The notes under the pieces: generated by a model
The model's database searches: none
What the model saw: only the letters and a program-made list of their open reading frames with translations
Told to the model about the DNA's origin: nothing
Program-made: the position numbers and the translations under genes
Assembly (NCBI GenBank): GCA_930367205.1
Contig: OV884009.1
Location: 78,947,189-79,011,188 of the forward strand
Direction: 5' to 3'
Source: Acanthosoma haemorrhoidale
Taxonomy: Eukaryota > Arthropoda > Insecta > Hemiptera > Acanthosomatidae
DNA length: 64,000 nt
Shown here: positions 33,996 to 46,738 of the stretch, piece after piece
How the letters are laid out: each line of letters starts with the position of its first letter
Numbering within the stretch: the stretch's first letter is position 1

Positions 33996-36239
33996 AAAAA
34001 ATCTTCTTTTGGTTAATATTTTATTTATTTACATTTTTTTTTAGTGTTCCCTTGGTTTTCTTTTCTAAAGCATAAAAACTTTTATTCTCGCCCGTGTGTA
34101 ACTGTTTCTCTGTCCTGATGATTTGACATTGTCAAGAATTGATAAATATATCTCCAAAAAACACGACCAACTGTCATTAATTAATTAGTTGGAATGAAAC
34201 TAAAAAAATGTTTTCTGTAATTATCTTCAGGGAATCATATTAGAGTTCAACGTCTTGATTATCAATATGATATTTTTTACAAACTAATTACCATTACACC
34301 AAGTCATTAAAATGGTCATTAACACCCTGCTCGCTAATTTATCTCAAACTGTAAGATAAGAGGCATACATTTAATTAACTTCCCAATGATGCTAAAAATT
34401 AAAAATGGTCATCTTTAAATCAATTAGTTTTAAAAAATAAATTTTTCTATCGTAATGAGTGTATTGTGTAGAATTAAAAACCCTGACCTCTCAATTATTA
34501 ATATGTAATATGTTTTCGGGCTGAAGTAAACTATAATTATCTAAAGTTATTAAAATTGTAATCAAAAGTGTATTAGTAATTTCTTTGTTATCCCTATTTC
34601 ATTCAGAGGGATTGTATGTTGCATGAAACGTTTACTTGATGTCCATCATCAAGAGTCAATCATAAAACAATTACTTGTCATTAAACATATAAATATTACC
34701 TTAACATATTAAGCAGGGTATCAAATTAACGATCTCAATGTCATTAACAATAATATTTTTATGTTTACAGTACATGTTTGTTTTATTATAATTAAAACGA
34801 TGGTCTATTTCCGTCAATTTTATTAATAGTTGGTTTCCTTTACTAACCTATAGTGTATCCAGCCGAATTCCCACTAATTTAAGTTAAAATAATCGTCATT
34901 AAAAATTACCATCCAACGAACAAGTCAATCCAAATACAATTCGCTTTATCGACTACAATCTAATTCAGTAAATCATTCATTTTATCCAAGTTTTCTATTA
35001 TGTATATCGTTTATAAACGACGCCTTTCAATGAAATAGATGGAGGAAGAGCGCTTATTTTATCTCGAGGTGTATAATTAAAGTAAACTGGATTATTTCAT
35101 TCATAATAGGGTTTCATTCATTCAGGTGGGTTTTTAATAAATTTACCTCATTTGCGTAGGATCTTAAACGAATTTTAATTCAACTAAATATACGTTAGGG
35201 ACTGAACGCGATAATTTTCTGTTCGATTTACATTATTATCTAACACTTCAGAGTAACAGCCAATCGAAAAGGTGCCCTAAGGATGTCTTTCAGGGATGGG
35301 TCTAGAAGGGCCTTCACTCAGCCTGGTGAGGGAAAATGAATATATACTTGAATAAAGAAGAAGTGACACAATTTAAAAAAAAATAAAATGAAGGTTGTGT
35401 GAAAATATTTTCAGAAATTCGGCCTACCAGCTACGGTACATTTTTTTTTAAATGAACAAAGTTTTATGAATTATAGAGCTCATTTTTCTATATAGATTGC
35501 GTTTAAAATATCAAAACCGTATAATTCGAAGTGGAATATTACTTGGCCTGATTGAAATATGCATAAACATGTGCCTACTATTATATTTACTTTAATTACT
35601 CTCTGTAGTCTCAATTTAACAATTTTTCTGGTGTTAATAAATTAATAATATAGATCTTTTGGGTTAGATTATTACCTAGCAACATCAGAAAAGAGATTTT
35701 TTGGATTAGCTTTTAAATTTTTTTTACTGCCTTAATATCTCCTTACAAGTTGAGAACAAATGAAATTTTAAATCTTACATAGCTGGACCTTGTGAAATAT
35801 TAGAAGTTAGGTTTCCCCCCGTCATTATATTTTCGTGGAATGGAGTATAGTACCCTTAAAAATTCCGTAGAACATACATGCGTAAACCAATCGATACCTA
35901 TAAAGCTATAAATCTGTCGACTTAATTAGGGGAATAACGAACCGGAAGTGGAGTGTTCTAAAGACACTGACACATAGAGGAGAAGCTGAACCGGTGAGCA
36001 TTAGAAGGCAGGTGTGACCTTTGCGGCCGTCAAAGACTTGCATTGCTCAGGTCCTGTGGTTCGTGGCTTGGCTAAGGCGTTCGAGAGCCTCTATTCACCA
36101 TCTAGTCATTAGAGTGTCGTATTGTGTCTTCCGAATACAGCAATGTTTTAGAGATTTTCCGACGGGATAGACCACTAACCGAGCCCAAAGGGAGAGGCTC
36201 TACTTTCGAGCAGGCACGATCATATTTCGTATGTCTGTA
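33996..36239. other. AT-rich non-coding DNA
   Basis: No gene. At 34,140-35,000 there are many attaat/tcatta words, including a near-palindrome ccaactgtcattaattaatt followed by agttgg. This could be a regulatory cluster, or merely composition. A somewhat GC-richer, unassigned block occurs at 35,940-36,230. Confidence 0.35.
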
Positions 36240-36800
36240 TCTATATAGAATAGGAAAAAATAATGACCAAGTCTCCTATGAATAAAGGAAAATGACAAAG
36301 CAAAATGATGTGTAAACCATTATAAAAACTAAAACTCAAGAAAAGATTGTTTATAAAGTTATAGATGGGCCGTCATATAAAAAAACAACTATATGAAGTC
36401 AATAAAATACATGAAAAACTTCAAATTAATGCATCCAAACTAAATTCACAGAAGTAATGAAGGTGCCAGCCAAACATCGTTATAGTAAAGAACAAAATAT
36501 AAACACAAAAAAGTATGAGAATATAGTATATAACTCGATCTCAAACTAGCAAGTGTCTCCCTGGATGGTGAAGAAGTGTTGGAATAGGAGAGAATTCCAG
36601 AGAGTAGTGGAGCGAGCGAGAAAGGAATGATCGTATGATAAGAGTTTTGTCAGAGGGAATATAAAGGTCAAAGAGACGGGATCTTGTGTTCCAGGAGTAG
36701 GCTGAGGGTTTTAAATGTAAAATATTGTATAAATAAGGAGGGCGATGAGGTGGGAAAGGAATGAACTGAGGAAATATTCAGGGAAAGGAGGGGAAGAGCC
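36240..36800 (-). pseudogene. LINE ORF2 C-terminal relic (CR1-like)
   Basis: The minus strand reads LRALRLLLEHKIPSL, then LYIPSDKTLIIRSFLSRS, the usual C-terminal end of CR1-type LINE proteins. One stop (W or equivalent to *) and frame damage are present. The part at 36,340-36,420 lies 3' of the coding relic and resembles 360-440. Confidence 0.6.
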
Positions 36801-37339
36801 ACTCGGACAGGTAGGAGAGACGGGAGCGGCATGGTCTCCTAAAGACAAATCTAACGATGTAAATATACACCTTTTTCACAATGGACAGGGACAAAACGAA
36901 AAAATAAATCCTGTCATAAGCAAAAAATGTATAAAAAGCTTGAACATTAATCCGCAACAAAGAAATTTTAAATTATACGTATATATGTTTGGTTTGATGA
37001 ATTAATCTCCGAATGCATTATACTCATAACATGCACTATATATGTATATTACTTATATCAGACGAACAATATTATTGTCGACTTAGAACAATACTTTATG
37101 AACATCTCAAGCTGTATCCTCCTCAGAGGTATTCACAGCCTTATGAATTAAACTCATTGTAACTGCCTCCTGAAACATTTCACCATCTCCTTCATTCTGT
37201 AGTTCTTGCGAGCCCTCATTTAATATGTATGCATGTGTCAATGCTCTGAGTAATGCTGTTAAACATAATGTTATAAATAAGCCTGTGCCCAATGGCTTCT
37301 ATTTGAACCATGTCTGGGAAAGACATTAGTGGGAGAGCA
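36801..37339. other. Non-coding DNA
   Basis: Short frames on both strands have no recognised domain. It may be flanking parts of the neighbouring LINE relics. Confidence 0.35.
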
Positions 37340-37875
37340 CGCAGTAATGAGAGCACGCACTAGCACTACTGATCCTGACATAATTCCCGTTAAGTTAATT
37401 ATACTGTGCCTTCCTGTCATCCTGTCTGTTCTTCTCCCTTTTCCCCTTCAAAATTCAGCTATTCCAACTTTCTGGAAAACAGTCCACACCTTAAAACAAA
37501 ATCCTAACCCTACATCACCAAACGACTATTGGCCAAAATTATTCTTTCTGACCTCCCCAAACCTCATGAAAGACTAGTCCAATCCCAAATCTCAGATTTC
37601 CATGAGCAGTCTCAACTTCTCGATCCTTTCCAATCTGGTTTCCGTCCCGTTTTTTCCACCCAATCTGCACAAGCTAATATCATTGGAGTGACATTAACGC
37701 TCCTACATTTCTCTAAAGCGTTTGATACCACAGACCGCTCAGTACTTCTTTCCAAGTTTAAGGCATTATCCTTTTCCCATTGCTTTATTTGCTGGTTTCG
37801 ATCATTTCCTAAGTATTTACTTACTATTCCTAATCAACCCCTGCTTCTACATTTCTTCTTAGTTTTAACATGACC
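37340..37875 (+). pseudogene. LINE reverse transcriptase fragment
   Basis: Two overlapping plus-strand frames, 37,329-37,577 and 37,529-37,873, together carry RT blocks in order: DPDIIPVKLI (finger), PTSPNDYWP (compare NYRPISLL), LVQSQISDFHEQSQLLDPFQ then SGFRP, then HFSKAFDTTDRSVLLSKFKAL, which is the RT block with the first catalytic aspartate (FSKAFDT). The frame shifts between blocks, and a segment is missing before FSKAFDT. The second catalytic block (YADD type) is absent, so only the 5' half of RT remains. Confidence 0.82.
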
Positions 37876-40669
37876 GTAACATAAACTTCTCCCTAACCCC
37901 CCTCTCGGATTTATTTTCTGCGTCTGCCAAAATGCAAGGGAGACTTAAGAGATCGGAACTGAAACAAACGAAAAAGAGAAAGGGGTCCTCATTTATTTAT
38001 ATTTTTAATAATAATATATAATTCTTAGCATTGGTTAAGGGTTACTGTTACTTTCCCACAAGAACTGATGGGACTCCAAATTCTTGTTAATATTATTCAG
38101 AAAAGATTTCTTACCCAATAGTAACTTATGATGGATTTTCATCTTCAAAATATAACTTACTAAAAAAAAAAATTCAGTTCCGCTCACATTACTAATTTGT
38201 TATAATAATATTGCCAGCAGCTCAATATAAATTACTTATTTAATCTTGATTTAGAGTTGATGTATGGTATGTGAAACAGTGTTATTAAGAACTAATAATA
38301 AATTACATAATTTAAGGAATATATAAAGGAAGAAAAAAATAAATATTATTTAGACCTTGAAAATGGCAGATATGATGGCGAAACGTTGGCCCGCACTATA
38401 TTATAAAATATGAGATTATTTTGGAGACTAATTGGCCATTATCTTTTTCCATCAGTACATTCTGTTTTATTCTATTGTTGTAAGTTAATAATTTCAGGAT
38501 GATAATTTGAAACAAACTGTTTTGAGAAATAGTTACTGAAGACAATCATGCCTTTTTTGAACCCAAAAAATAAAACCCAGAGAGTGATCTCCACACCTTT
38601 CTTCAGAAATTGCTACTCTTCCAGGTGCTTTATACGAAAGTTCCCAAATGGAGTTTCTTTATATCTTCTGTTTCTTTACTAATTGCAGTAAGTTACTCCA
38701 CTTTCACGATGAATTCCGATTCAATTACACATCCCATTACCTTAATGAGTTCACTTTTGAGAAAGGTTTGAGGAATGAAGATTAATTATTCGTAGAGTTA
38801 GAGATAGTCATAGAACATTAAAGTGCGCTGCATTCAAGGAAATCTTTAATGCGGCATACTTTAATGATCCATGACTGCCTCTAGTTTATGGTTTGTGTTC
38901 TTACTATAATACAATACTTCTCTTATTAACCAGTGGATAAATAAAAACAAAATATGACACTCCAGTTTTGTAATGGGGAGACTAAAAAGTGCTTAGCTCT
39001 TAGGGGTCTGTCAGATATCACCAGGGAGGCAAATAGTTATTCAACTATAACCATTTCATCATTGTTATAAAAAATAGTTATTAATTAAAATAAACGAATT
39101 TGAGGTGGTAAAAAAAGAAACTTTTACATGATGAGACAATAAGGAAACCAAATGTTGATGTCCCTGATCCTTGTATGAACTAGCGTTATTGCGATTATCA
39201 CTATTTAACATTTCACGCTTCACCGGAGTCCTCCGGGAATATTAACCTAGTCGAACTAAATTTCTCAAGGGTTAGGCTTGGTTTATTTAGTATTTTTTAA
39301 TTTCCTAACTGTTCCCAGAAGTGTTGCTTGATGAACTTTTTTGTCTAGCATTTTCTTCGACAGCACTTCGGAAAGATTCCCTAAGGATCAATTCATTGTA
39401 AGGAAGTATGGTGGGGAACATCGCAAGGCTTTTCAATATCCATACCAGTTGCGTTCAGCCGAATCCTGGTTTTTCTGGTTCTTTTCTTCATTTCCTACCT
39501 TCTCCAAATTATCATCCATAGCCACTCCTATCTATGACTTTCTCTTGTCATTATCAATATTGGTAACTTTGCTATACTATGCATGTAAGAAAATGGGATT
39601 GTTGCTTGGCTGTATTGGCAGGCGGGAGGGGCGAGGAGTTGAGGATTAGGATCGGCGCAGGGAACAGGCCAGAGGTGAAGGCCGGGCGGGCACTCCGCCC
39701 GCAATCGGCACATCTCCATTGTATTTCACCTTGTTGCACTCTTGTTTCAAACAATGAAAATAAAGCAACTGATTCCAATGATCATTACACATTGTACCAA
39801 GTATATCTATAGTCACGTGATTTCTTCTATAGTGCGAACAACTAATATGTTACATTCCAGAATCTGATGAATATAGGACAGTGAATATAATGACTTTCTC
39901 AGTTTTATAGGGTACAACCGTCAAAATGTCACATACTTGGGTGATGTAGAAATATTTGTCAAATTATGTAGTTTACAGCTCCCACACGTAGAAAATTAAT
40001 CTCCATTATTCCGGTATTCACATCGCTGAAAGTTACTATTTTATTCATATCCAATGCATGATGAATTATTCAAAGAAATATAAATCGAGTATACGATAGC
40101 TTTATCATGAATATTAATCACAAATAAAAGCAAAGTAATTCATAGGACATGTAATAAATTGCCAATCCATGTAGATTTATTTACATTTTTAGAAAATATT
40201 CAAATTTCAGGAGAATCGAACTATTGCTTTGTAAACAAATACAATACTTAATTTTTCTTCACGGTAGTAGGACAATTTTAAGGCAGAAACTCAAAAAAAA
40301 ATTATACACCAACACAAATAAGTCGTATAGTCGGAAGAAATTGTGTATTTAATGTCATGCGATCCGAATTCAATAGGCATTTCTTCCGGAATTAATTTCG
40401 ATTAAAAATAAGGATAACTATGAAACTCAAGTGAATTCACATAAGAACCCTTTCTCATCGTTTTTTCACAGCTTACGTCCTTTATGTCGCTTATGGATGC
40501 ATAGAAAATACAATAGTGCATCACTGGTAACTCTGTGTAACAAAATTTAGACCATAAAAACTAAATCATTTTTTAGATAATGAATGAACGGCAATACTGT
40601 TGATTTCTGAATCAACTTGGTGTATAAATTTTCCCACCGCAGTAACGATAACATTACTATGTCCCGAAA
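37876..40669. other. Non-coding DNA with possible LINE tail
   Basis: At 39,340-39,780 a plus-strand 102-codon frame of unknown nature precedes a GC-rich block and the sequence ttgttgcactcttgtttca, then acaatgaaaataaag, which resembles a LINE 3' end. The rest is AT-rich with nothing identified. Confidence 0.35.
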
Positions 40670-41095
40670 AGGGCAATAGATAATTGCGATAAATTATCTC
40701 ATTCATAGAACATTTATAAATTTGCATTCACTCTCTCATTCATACCATATTTACAATATGGTAGAATGTAGACGTATAAACATAGCCCATGGATCCTCCA
40801 AATACACCTACATAATTGTCACTTATCCTGTGAAGAAGAACGCAAGGATTGGGGACCCCCCCCCCATCACAACAATGGCTATCATACACGTGGAAGAGCA
40901 AACTGATGATAATTCTATCATAATCCACCAAATACTCCACCTCACGATCAGGCTGATTGCATTTTAAGGCCGGCAAAGGTTGAGGTGATGGGTCAGCGGA
41001 TTGGTCAAAACAAGTCTTCAGGGCCGAGGTTTCGTCACAGGCCGTGAGCAGAACATCAAGAGGCATCAATTGCCTAGGGCATCGGGCGTCTGGCT
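40670..41095 (-). mobile_element. LINE 3' end, minus strand
   Basis: Matches the 3' region of the LINE at 48.4 kb in the same orientation: tctcattcat, ttgcattcactctctcattc, ataccatat, then cccatgga. The distal tail is partly lost (cgataaattatctc remains). The GC-rich part at 40,840-41,095 is probably the upstream UTR; its 109-codon minus-strand frame has no recognised domain. Confidence 0.55.
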
Positions 41096-41424
41096 GCTCT
41101 TACAGTGAAGGTGATGGCGTAACAAATAAAATAAAGTATTTTTGACTAAAACAAAAAATCTAAATAACAAAAATACCAAGTAGTAAAATTAAATAATTAC
41201 AACTCACTTCCTACATTATTTAATTTGTATATTTCAAACACTGCAATTTACCTAATTAATGGGGGGAAATGCAAGGCTACAAATCGTTGGGTCAACTAGT
41301 TACATTTAAAATCTAAGCTAATATATCAAAAATGTAAAATTGTGTTTAACATAAACTTTTTGGCCTGACTCGGGCAAGAATAAAGTTTTTTTAAAGGAGT
41401 CAGTGTGAAATTCGTAATCTATGT

Positions 41425-41510
41425 CAATTGAGATCATTTATCACAATTACTTATTGCCCAATGAGGTAGATTGTAATTTTATCATAATAAAGTTGTTGTT
41501 GTAATGTAAT
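41425..41510 (+). repeat. LINE 3' tail, severely truncated
   Basis: Contains gagatcatttatcacaatta, cttattgcccaatgaggtag, attgtaattttatcataata and aagttgttgttgtaatg. It is a copy of the shared tail only, about 85 bp, consistent with strong 5' truncation at insertion. The repeated ttg at its end differs from the poly(A) of the 33.9-kb copy. Confidence 0.75.
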
Positions 41511-42404
41511 GTATTCTATGTCAACCCCGAATTCGGTTTTTGTGTACTCATTCCTGAAGGTATAGCGCACTTATATAATTATATTCATTGTACGGATTAA
41601 TTTATGTTTAATTTGTTGTAGATAAAACTACAATAACGAGGACAACAAAAAAAAATATATGATTGAAATTAGTCGTACTCTAACATTCAAGCCGCTAAAG
41701 TCCCAGCTCTCGAACTGTTTGTGTTTTTTTGCCATCGGTTGAGGAACAGAAAATAAATTTTTGATAGCGAGCAATAGTGATAGCATATTTATTTTATCAA
41801 AACATTGTCATCATAACTTATCTACAATTTTTGTGTTTTTCGAAAAGGAAACTTACAGTGGTGAACTAAAAAATATATTGTCGTAGTTTTGATAAACGAA
41901 ATCAAGTACTTTTTTTCCCTATCATTTAATAAATTAATTCAAAGTTTTTTAAGAATCTCTCGATATCATTTCTTTAATTTCTACGACTTTTATTTTGTTT
42001 GTATAGTTGTTCAAAATTTACAATTTAGTACATAATCGTTGAAAAAAAAAATCTTTTAAATAATTTTTAAAAAATGGCTGGGCTAATAATAAACAATGTG
42101 TTAGCATAAAATGTACAATGAGATTACAATTTAGTTTTTTGTTCCTAGATTTACTTTTAAAAATAGCTGCATACTAATTTAACGTATGCAACAAGGTAAT
42201 ACTTTAGGTTCATTATTGAACCATCTCCGTGGGCTGGTGTTTAGAGCGCCTGACCGGTTGCTATGGAAACGTGGGTCAGATTTCATTATTGTTTGTCATT
42301 TCCCTGCCAGCAAAATATTTAATCGTTCCATTATTCATCATCTTTAAACCGCTTATTAATATACTCAAAAATGTCGCTAATATATACAGCCCAGGTTCAC
42401 ACAA
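41511..42404. other. AT-rich non-coding DNA
   Basis: Nothing identified in this stretch. Confidence 0.4.
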
Positions 42405-42525
42405 TAATATGGACAAGCTCCTCTCTTGGAAGGACCACGTGCATTCGGTAAATGACAAATCGTCCAGTCTAATTAGTATTATCGACACCTTGCGTAAACA
42501 TTTCCAAAAGTGGCATCACACATAG
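42405..42525 (+). pseudogene. LINE RT C-terminal fragment
   Basis: The plus-strand frame MDKLLSWKDHVHSVNDKSSS, followed by LISIIDTLRKHF, fits the conserved LINE block downstream of the RT active site (pattern IDxxLxWKxHIxxVxxKxSS). The preceding part of the same frame is not recognisable. It is an isolated fragment. Confidence 0.6.
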
Positions 42526-45500
42526 GTTAGCTTTACTTGTGTTAAATTCCCCCCGGAGTTAATTGAGACTCCATACTCTGGTACGAGTACTCGCCAGTCG
42601 GCAGTAATTAATGAAACCTCATTGTGTTCATGAGTTGAAACATATTATGAGTTAGGCTCATTCCCAAATAGGCACTTCTCAAATCTAATTTTGCGGTTTT
42701 TCGTATTGAGTTGTTTGGTTGATAGAGTGAAAAATAATAATGATCATTTGTAATCGATTTATAATCAGTGTAGTGTTTGTGACCGAAGACTGCTCATTTT
42801 GATGTTCGGAATGGAAATAAAGATCTAAAGTAAATAAATAAATCCATAGGAAACGCCTCATAAAGAAGAATGTCGTGGAAGAACAATGTAAGAAGTAGAA
42901 TGTTATTACTATAGTTGGCATGTGACGTTGAGGTCCTAGTGTGGTTAGCACTATGCGTTACTTCTCAACCTTAAATTTAGTTTTCACAACAGGATTCGCT
43001 ACTTTTCTATTTAAATAGCTACTCATTTATCCTCACGAAGCTGAGTTGAACTCAACCAGACCCACCTCCCCCTCCCAACAAAAAATCGTTGGGCGTGGCG
43101 GGGTCTCCGCAATTAAAATTGAGCATACTAACAACTACAATACGGGTACGGTCCTTACATAATAAAAATCTTTGCATCTGAAATTTAGGCGGAAGTACTG
43201 TGCATTCCTTACCAAATTTGTAAGCTGCTGAAACTAAATTTTCTACTCCTTGCTTACTACATACATCCTGATTTATATGAATATGGTGAATTTGATCATG
43301 GCTATTTTTGGCGTTTGGATTGTATTTTTGAATCTTCCTTGAGCTCCCACACGAACAAAGAGCCATTTTCAAAAATAACCACTTGTCCGCCTCCGAAACC
43401 ATAGGCAGCCAGCATGATTGACACCTCTTGACAAGGGGGTTGTACGAGGAAATATCGAAGCGATTAATAACGTGTATTATACATATTATTCAAATGAGGC
43501 TACCGCCTAGGGAGGGAGATAACAAATTAATTAGCTCGGTTATTAGAGGTGCTTTATTTAAATATGTGTGGAAGAACCTTGCGTCCCACAGGACACCCAC
43601 GACTAGGAAGCGGGTGCCCCCGCTCAGCTTGCCTGACTGGCCGAACTGTGCACAACGTACGCACCCATTACAGCACTCTTAACGCCTCACCATTCATGCA
43701 TCCTACATGATACTCGAGTAAGTCACTTATGTACAAGTTCCCTGTCTGACAAATGTATGTATGTATGCACGCTTGTTCTGCGTGCATCAGCCACTTAGAA
43801 TTGGTAATCCCGTGTAAGTAGTACTTAGCCTTATTTTAATGATCCCGACTGAGGGTATGTAAATCATAAACTAAACGCTCTACAACGAATTAGATTTTCA
43901 ATTTAGATAACAAACAATTGAAATAGATCCTCTACTGGCCTATTATTCAACATCAACAAACAATTTGCCAAATAGGAGTGGTACAACTCTACGAGACATC
44001 TTCCGTAAAACCATCAAATTATTAAAAAAATAAGTGGTGGCCTTTTTTTATTTTTTTATGACCAGTTGTAAATGGCTTTGGGTCATTGATGAGATCACTA
44101 ATCCTAGTGATATAGCAAATATCCATTTGCTATAGGACTAACCGTTTCAGAAATGTTAAAAGGTTGTAGAGGAAAGATGCAGAAAAATAGACTGTACCGC
44201 AACATTTCCACCTCTACCGAGGCTTCTCACACTCCTTAATTCCCTTACTCCACCTTCAAACAGGTACTCCTAGTAAAAGGATCCACTCACCCCAAATAAA
44301 TTTTCCTTTATTTTTCCCTTATCCATAATCTTAAAAATTTGAGAGCTTAGGGGAAAAAAACAGAAATATGACAAATACTGAAATCGAAGAACCCTTTCTT
44401 CTTCTAGGAAAAATTGAGATTTGGTATTTCGGATTTTTGACGGGGTTTTAATTTTGCGTTCATACGGCTATTCAGTATTAATGGTATATTATGTACGTAT
44501 AGACCTTATAGATTAAAGTCCAACGTTATTATTGTAGTTATTACAAAAATGAAAACCCGTTTTAAAACAACCTTTTATATAACGGGTAATTTGATTGAAC
44601 TTTTGACTCTGGTGGTAATGACGAATATACCCCGTAGAACCTCCATTGGATTCAGATAAGAGGTAAAACCGCTGAGCACCGTCAAAGTGATTACCTTGAC
44701 ATCGGCAGTTGAAGTGCTTCCTTTATTATCTTCTAGTAACGGTGCAACGGCGTGAGGTCGTCAACGGGCTAAAGCTGCAATTTGGAATCTTTTATCTCCG
44801 CCAGTCGTAACAGGAAAGGAAGAACAAAATGACTTGGACACCTTGGAATTATCAGTCTCGTAACTTCCGTCGGTGGGAACCGTACGATTTTTCACAAATA
44901 ACCAGAGACGGCTGTGTTAATGATAGATTTGAAATGGCGAATGAGTGTGATTTTTACCAAGCTCAGAAAGGGAGGCTTAACTTTCAAACAGTTATAAGGC
45001 ATTGGCGGTCTATATTTGGTACGGCAGCAGTCGTGAATATGTCTGATTAGTCTTAAATTTTAAACGTACTTCTCACAACACCCTGGATTTCGTCAATTGT
45101 ATTTCGTAATCCTCCAGCATTGTTAAGAGATCTCCTTACCACCTGAAACTGTGCTCCTAAAGTTTCATTTCCCAAGTATAGATGGATGTTATTTCGTAAA
45201 ATATAAAACCAAGGCGTTTGTAGTTGATTAAGGCTTTAAGATGACGAGTACGTAATAGACATGATGATTACGTACATTTACAGTTGTGTCACTTGGCTCG
45301 ATAGCAAGCCGGCTTTGTCGTAGGTGTCGTGAGTGTCCGCGTTTTGATTTAAACCTATAAAAGTTTTATCGACATAACGGTCCGTTGTAAATTATTGCCT
45401 ACTGTTACATAAATTGTGGGAGGAAAGAGCGTTCTTGTCTTATGGCAATCTTCGGAGTCTAATGGCAATAAAGCTGATGGAGAAATAATGAACTCCGGCC

Positions 45501-46331
45501 TCAGCCATAAAATCCTATTCAGCTCAATAAAAACTGTTATAAATAAACTGACTTAATGTCAGAAATAGTCCAAGTTCGGATGAGGGCCTGCCGGGGGATC
45601 TCTAACGAGCTGATCATATTTATTGACTAATGGCTATGGAAGTCAGTAGCTCAAAGTAATAAATAATTATAGGTACTTACTTTATGAGCACTAATAAAAC
45701 ACCAGTTTAGTATTCACTATACTTATGTATTTTGTACTAGTATGAAGATACATGAAGACAATTATTTTATCTTTAATGACCACTAGAAATTAGTTGGTGT
45801 AGGTTTTTCGTTTACACTTTCCTACATATAAATAAGTTTTTACGTGCTAATAGTATTTTAGTTTCAGTTTACAGGATCTCTGGCGTCTGGCAACAATATG
45901 TAATGAGTCCATGTACATAAAATGAAATAAAGAAATTCTCTCTCAAAAAAAGTATATATTTAGGGTTCAGAGATTAAGTGAAAACCATGATTTGGAATAT
46001 TTGAATGTTATCCGGAGAAACAGGTTCTACATTTATTCACGTACGGGACGATCTTCATTGGTCTGTCTGAATGTTGTTTTAGATAGCGGTCGTAAAAACT
46101 ATTCAATCCATCTTAAATTTCAAAGGTATACTCCACAAAACCTATAAATATTCTCATTAGTTATAATATAATATCAACAAATACATAAATTTATATTCTT
46201 TGAGCCAATCTAAAATTTAATAACAAAATTTGGTTGAACAATATAGAATACAAGGCTCTATTGAAAAACACTCAAATGTTAAAAAAAAAAGAAGAAAATT
46301 ATTTCTGGCTATCGCTGCTACTGCTACCTAG
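42526..46331. other. Repeat-poor non-coding DNA with unassigned frames
   Basis: The longest frames are 116 codons on the minus strand (43,052-43,402, ending in a glycine run), 84 codons (43,428-43,682) and 73 codons (44,829-45,050). None shows a domain I recognise or convincing splice sites. The block at 46,120-46,160 repeats 29,922-29,965. Confidence 0.35.
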
Positions 46332-46738
46332 GAGATACAGCAGGGACGACCTCGCGGATTGGACACCGTTGGGGTTTTGCCGAGACAGGTCACTTTGGAT
46401 CGTAGCTTAGTTGTAGTAACATCAGAATTGGTCGAGTGCCGAGATTAACTTGTGAGATTGATTTGTCGAATCCCAAGTTATCGGTTTGAATCTGATGGTA
46501 GTCATAACAGATACATGGTCGGTAGTTTTTTGTATCTTTCGCCTGAAATCGAGGAAAGCAGTAAAAGGCCATCCATTAGGCCAGAAGCTACTACCGAGGC
46601 TGGAACGATCGCCGGACAGGTAAAAGGGGATTGATTCCTAAAATTTTCCTTTTCAATTTCGATCTATCCGATCCCGAAAACCACCCCTTTTCCCTTACAG
46701 AGAGACGGGTCAGCGGCGACGGAATTCTGCTATTCGTG
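46332..46738 (+). CDS. Candidate orphan exon cluster, unidentified
   Basis: Three exon-like pieces lie in CpG-rich sequence. A: 46,332-46,388, ctacctag|GAG to GACAG|gtcac, 19 open codons. B: ending at 46,619, GGACAG|gtaaaagg, open upstream to 46,452 or from an acceptor at 46,511; it includes FLYLSPEIEESSKRPSIRPE then ATTEAGTIAGQ. C: 46,701-46,738, tcccttacag|AGAGAC to TTCGTG|gtaagt. B and C are separated by an 81-bp intron with good sites and join in phase 0 to give AGQRDGSAATEFCYS. From C (phase 2), a possible further exon begins at 47,555 (cacag|GTACGCC) and stays open for about 85 codons (YAAAVRTLRRLRLIRR). A does not match B's phase. I recognise no family; it may be part of a real gene, its 5' end, or chance. 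Confidence 0.35.

Noticed and set aside
39341..39812. Overlapping frames of 63-102 codons on both strands
   Set aside because: They lie in a GC-rich block that looks like a LINE 3' region; no domain is identified.
43052..43402. 116-codon minus-strand frame with a CSCGSS motif and glycine-rich end
   Set aside because: No family recognised, no splice signals and no conservation evidence.
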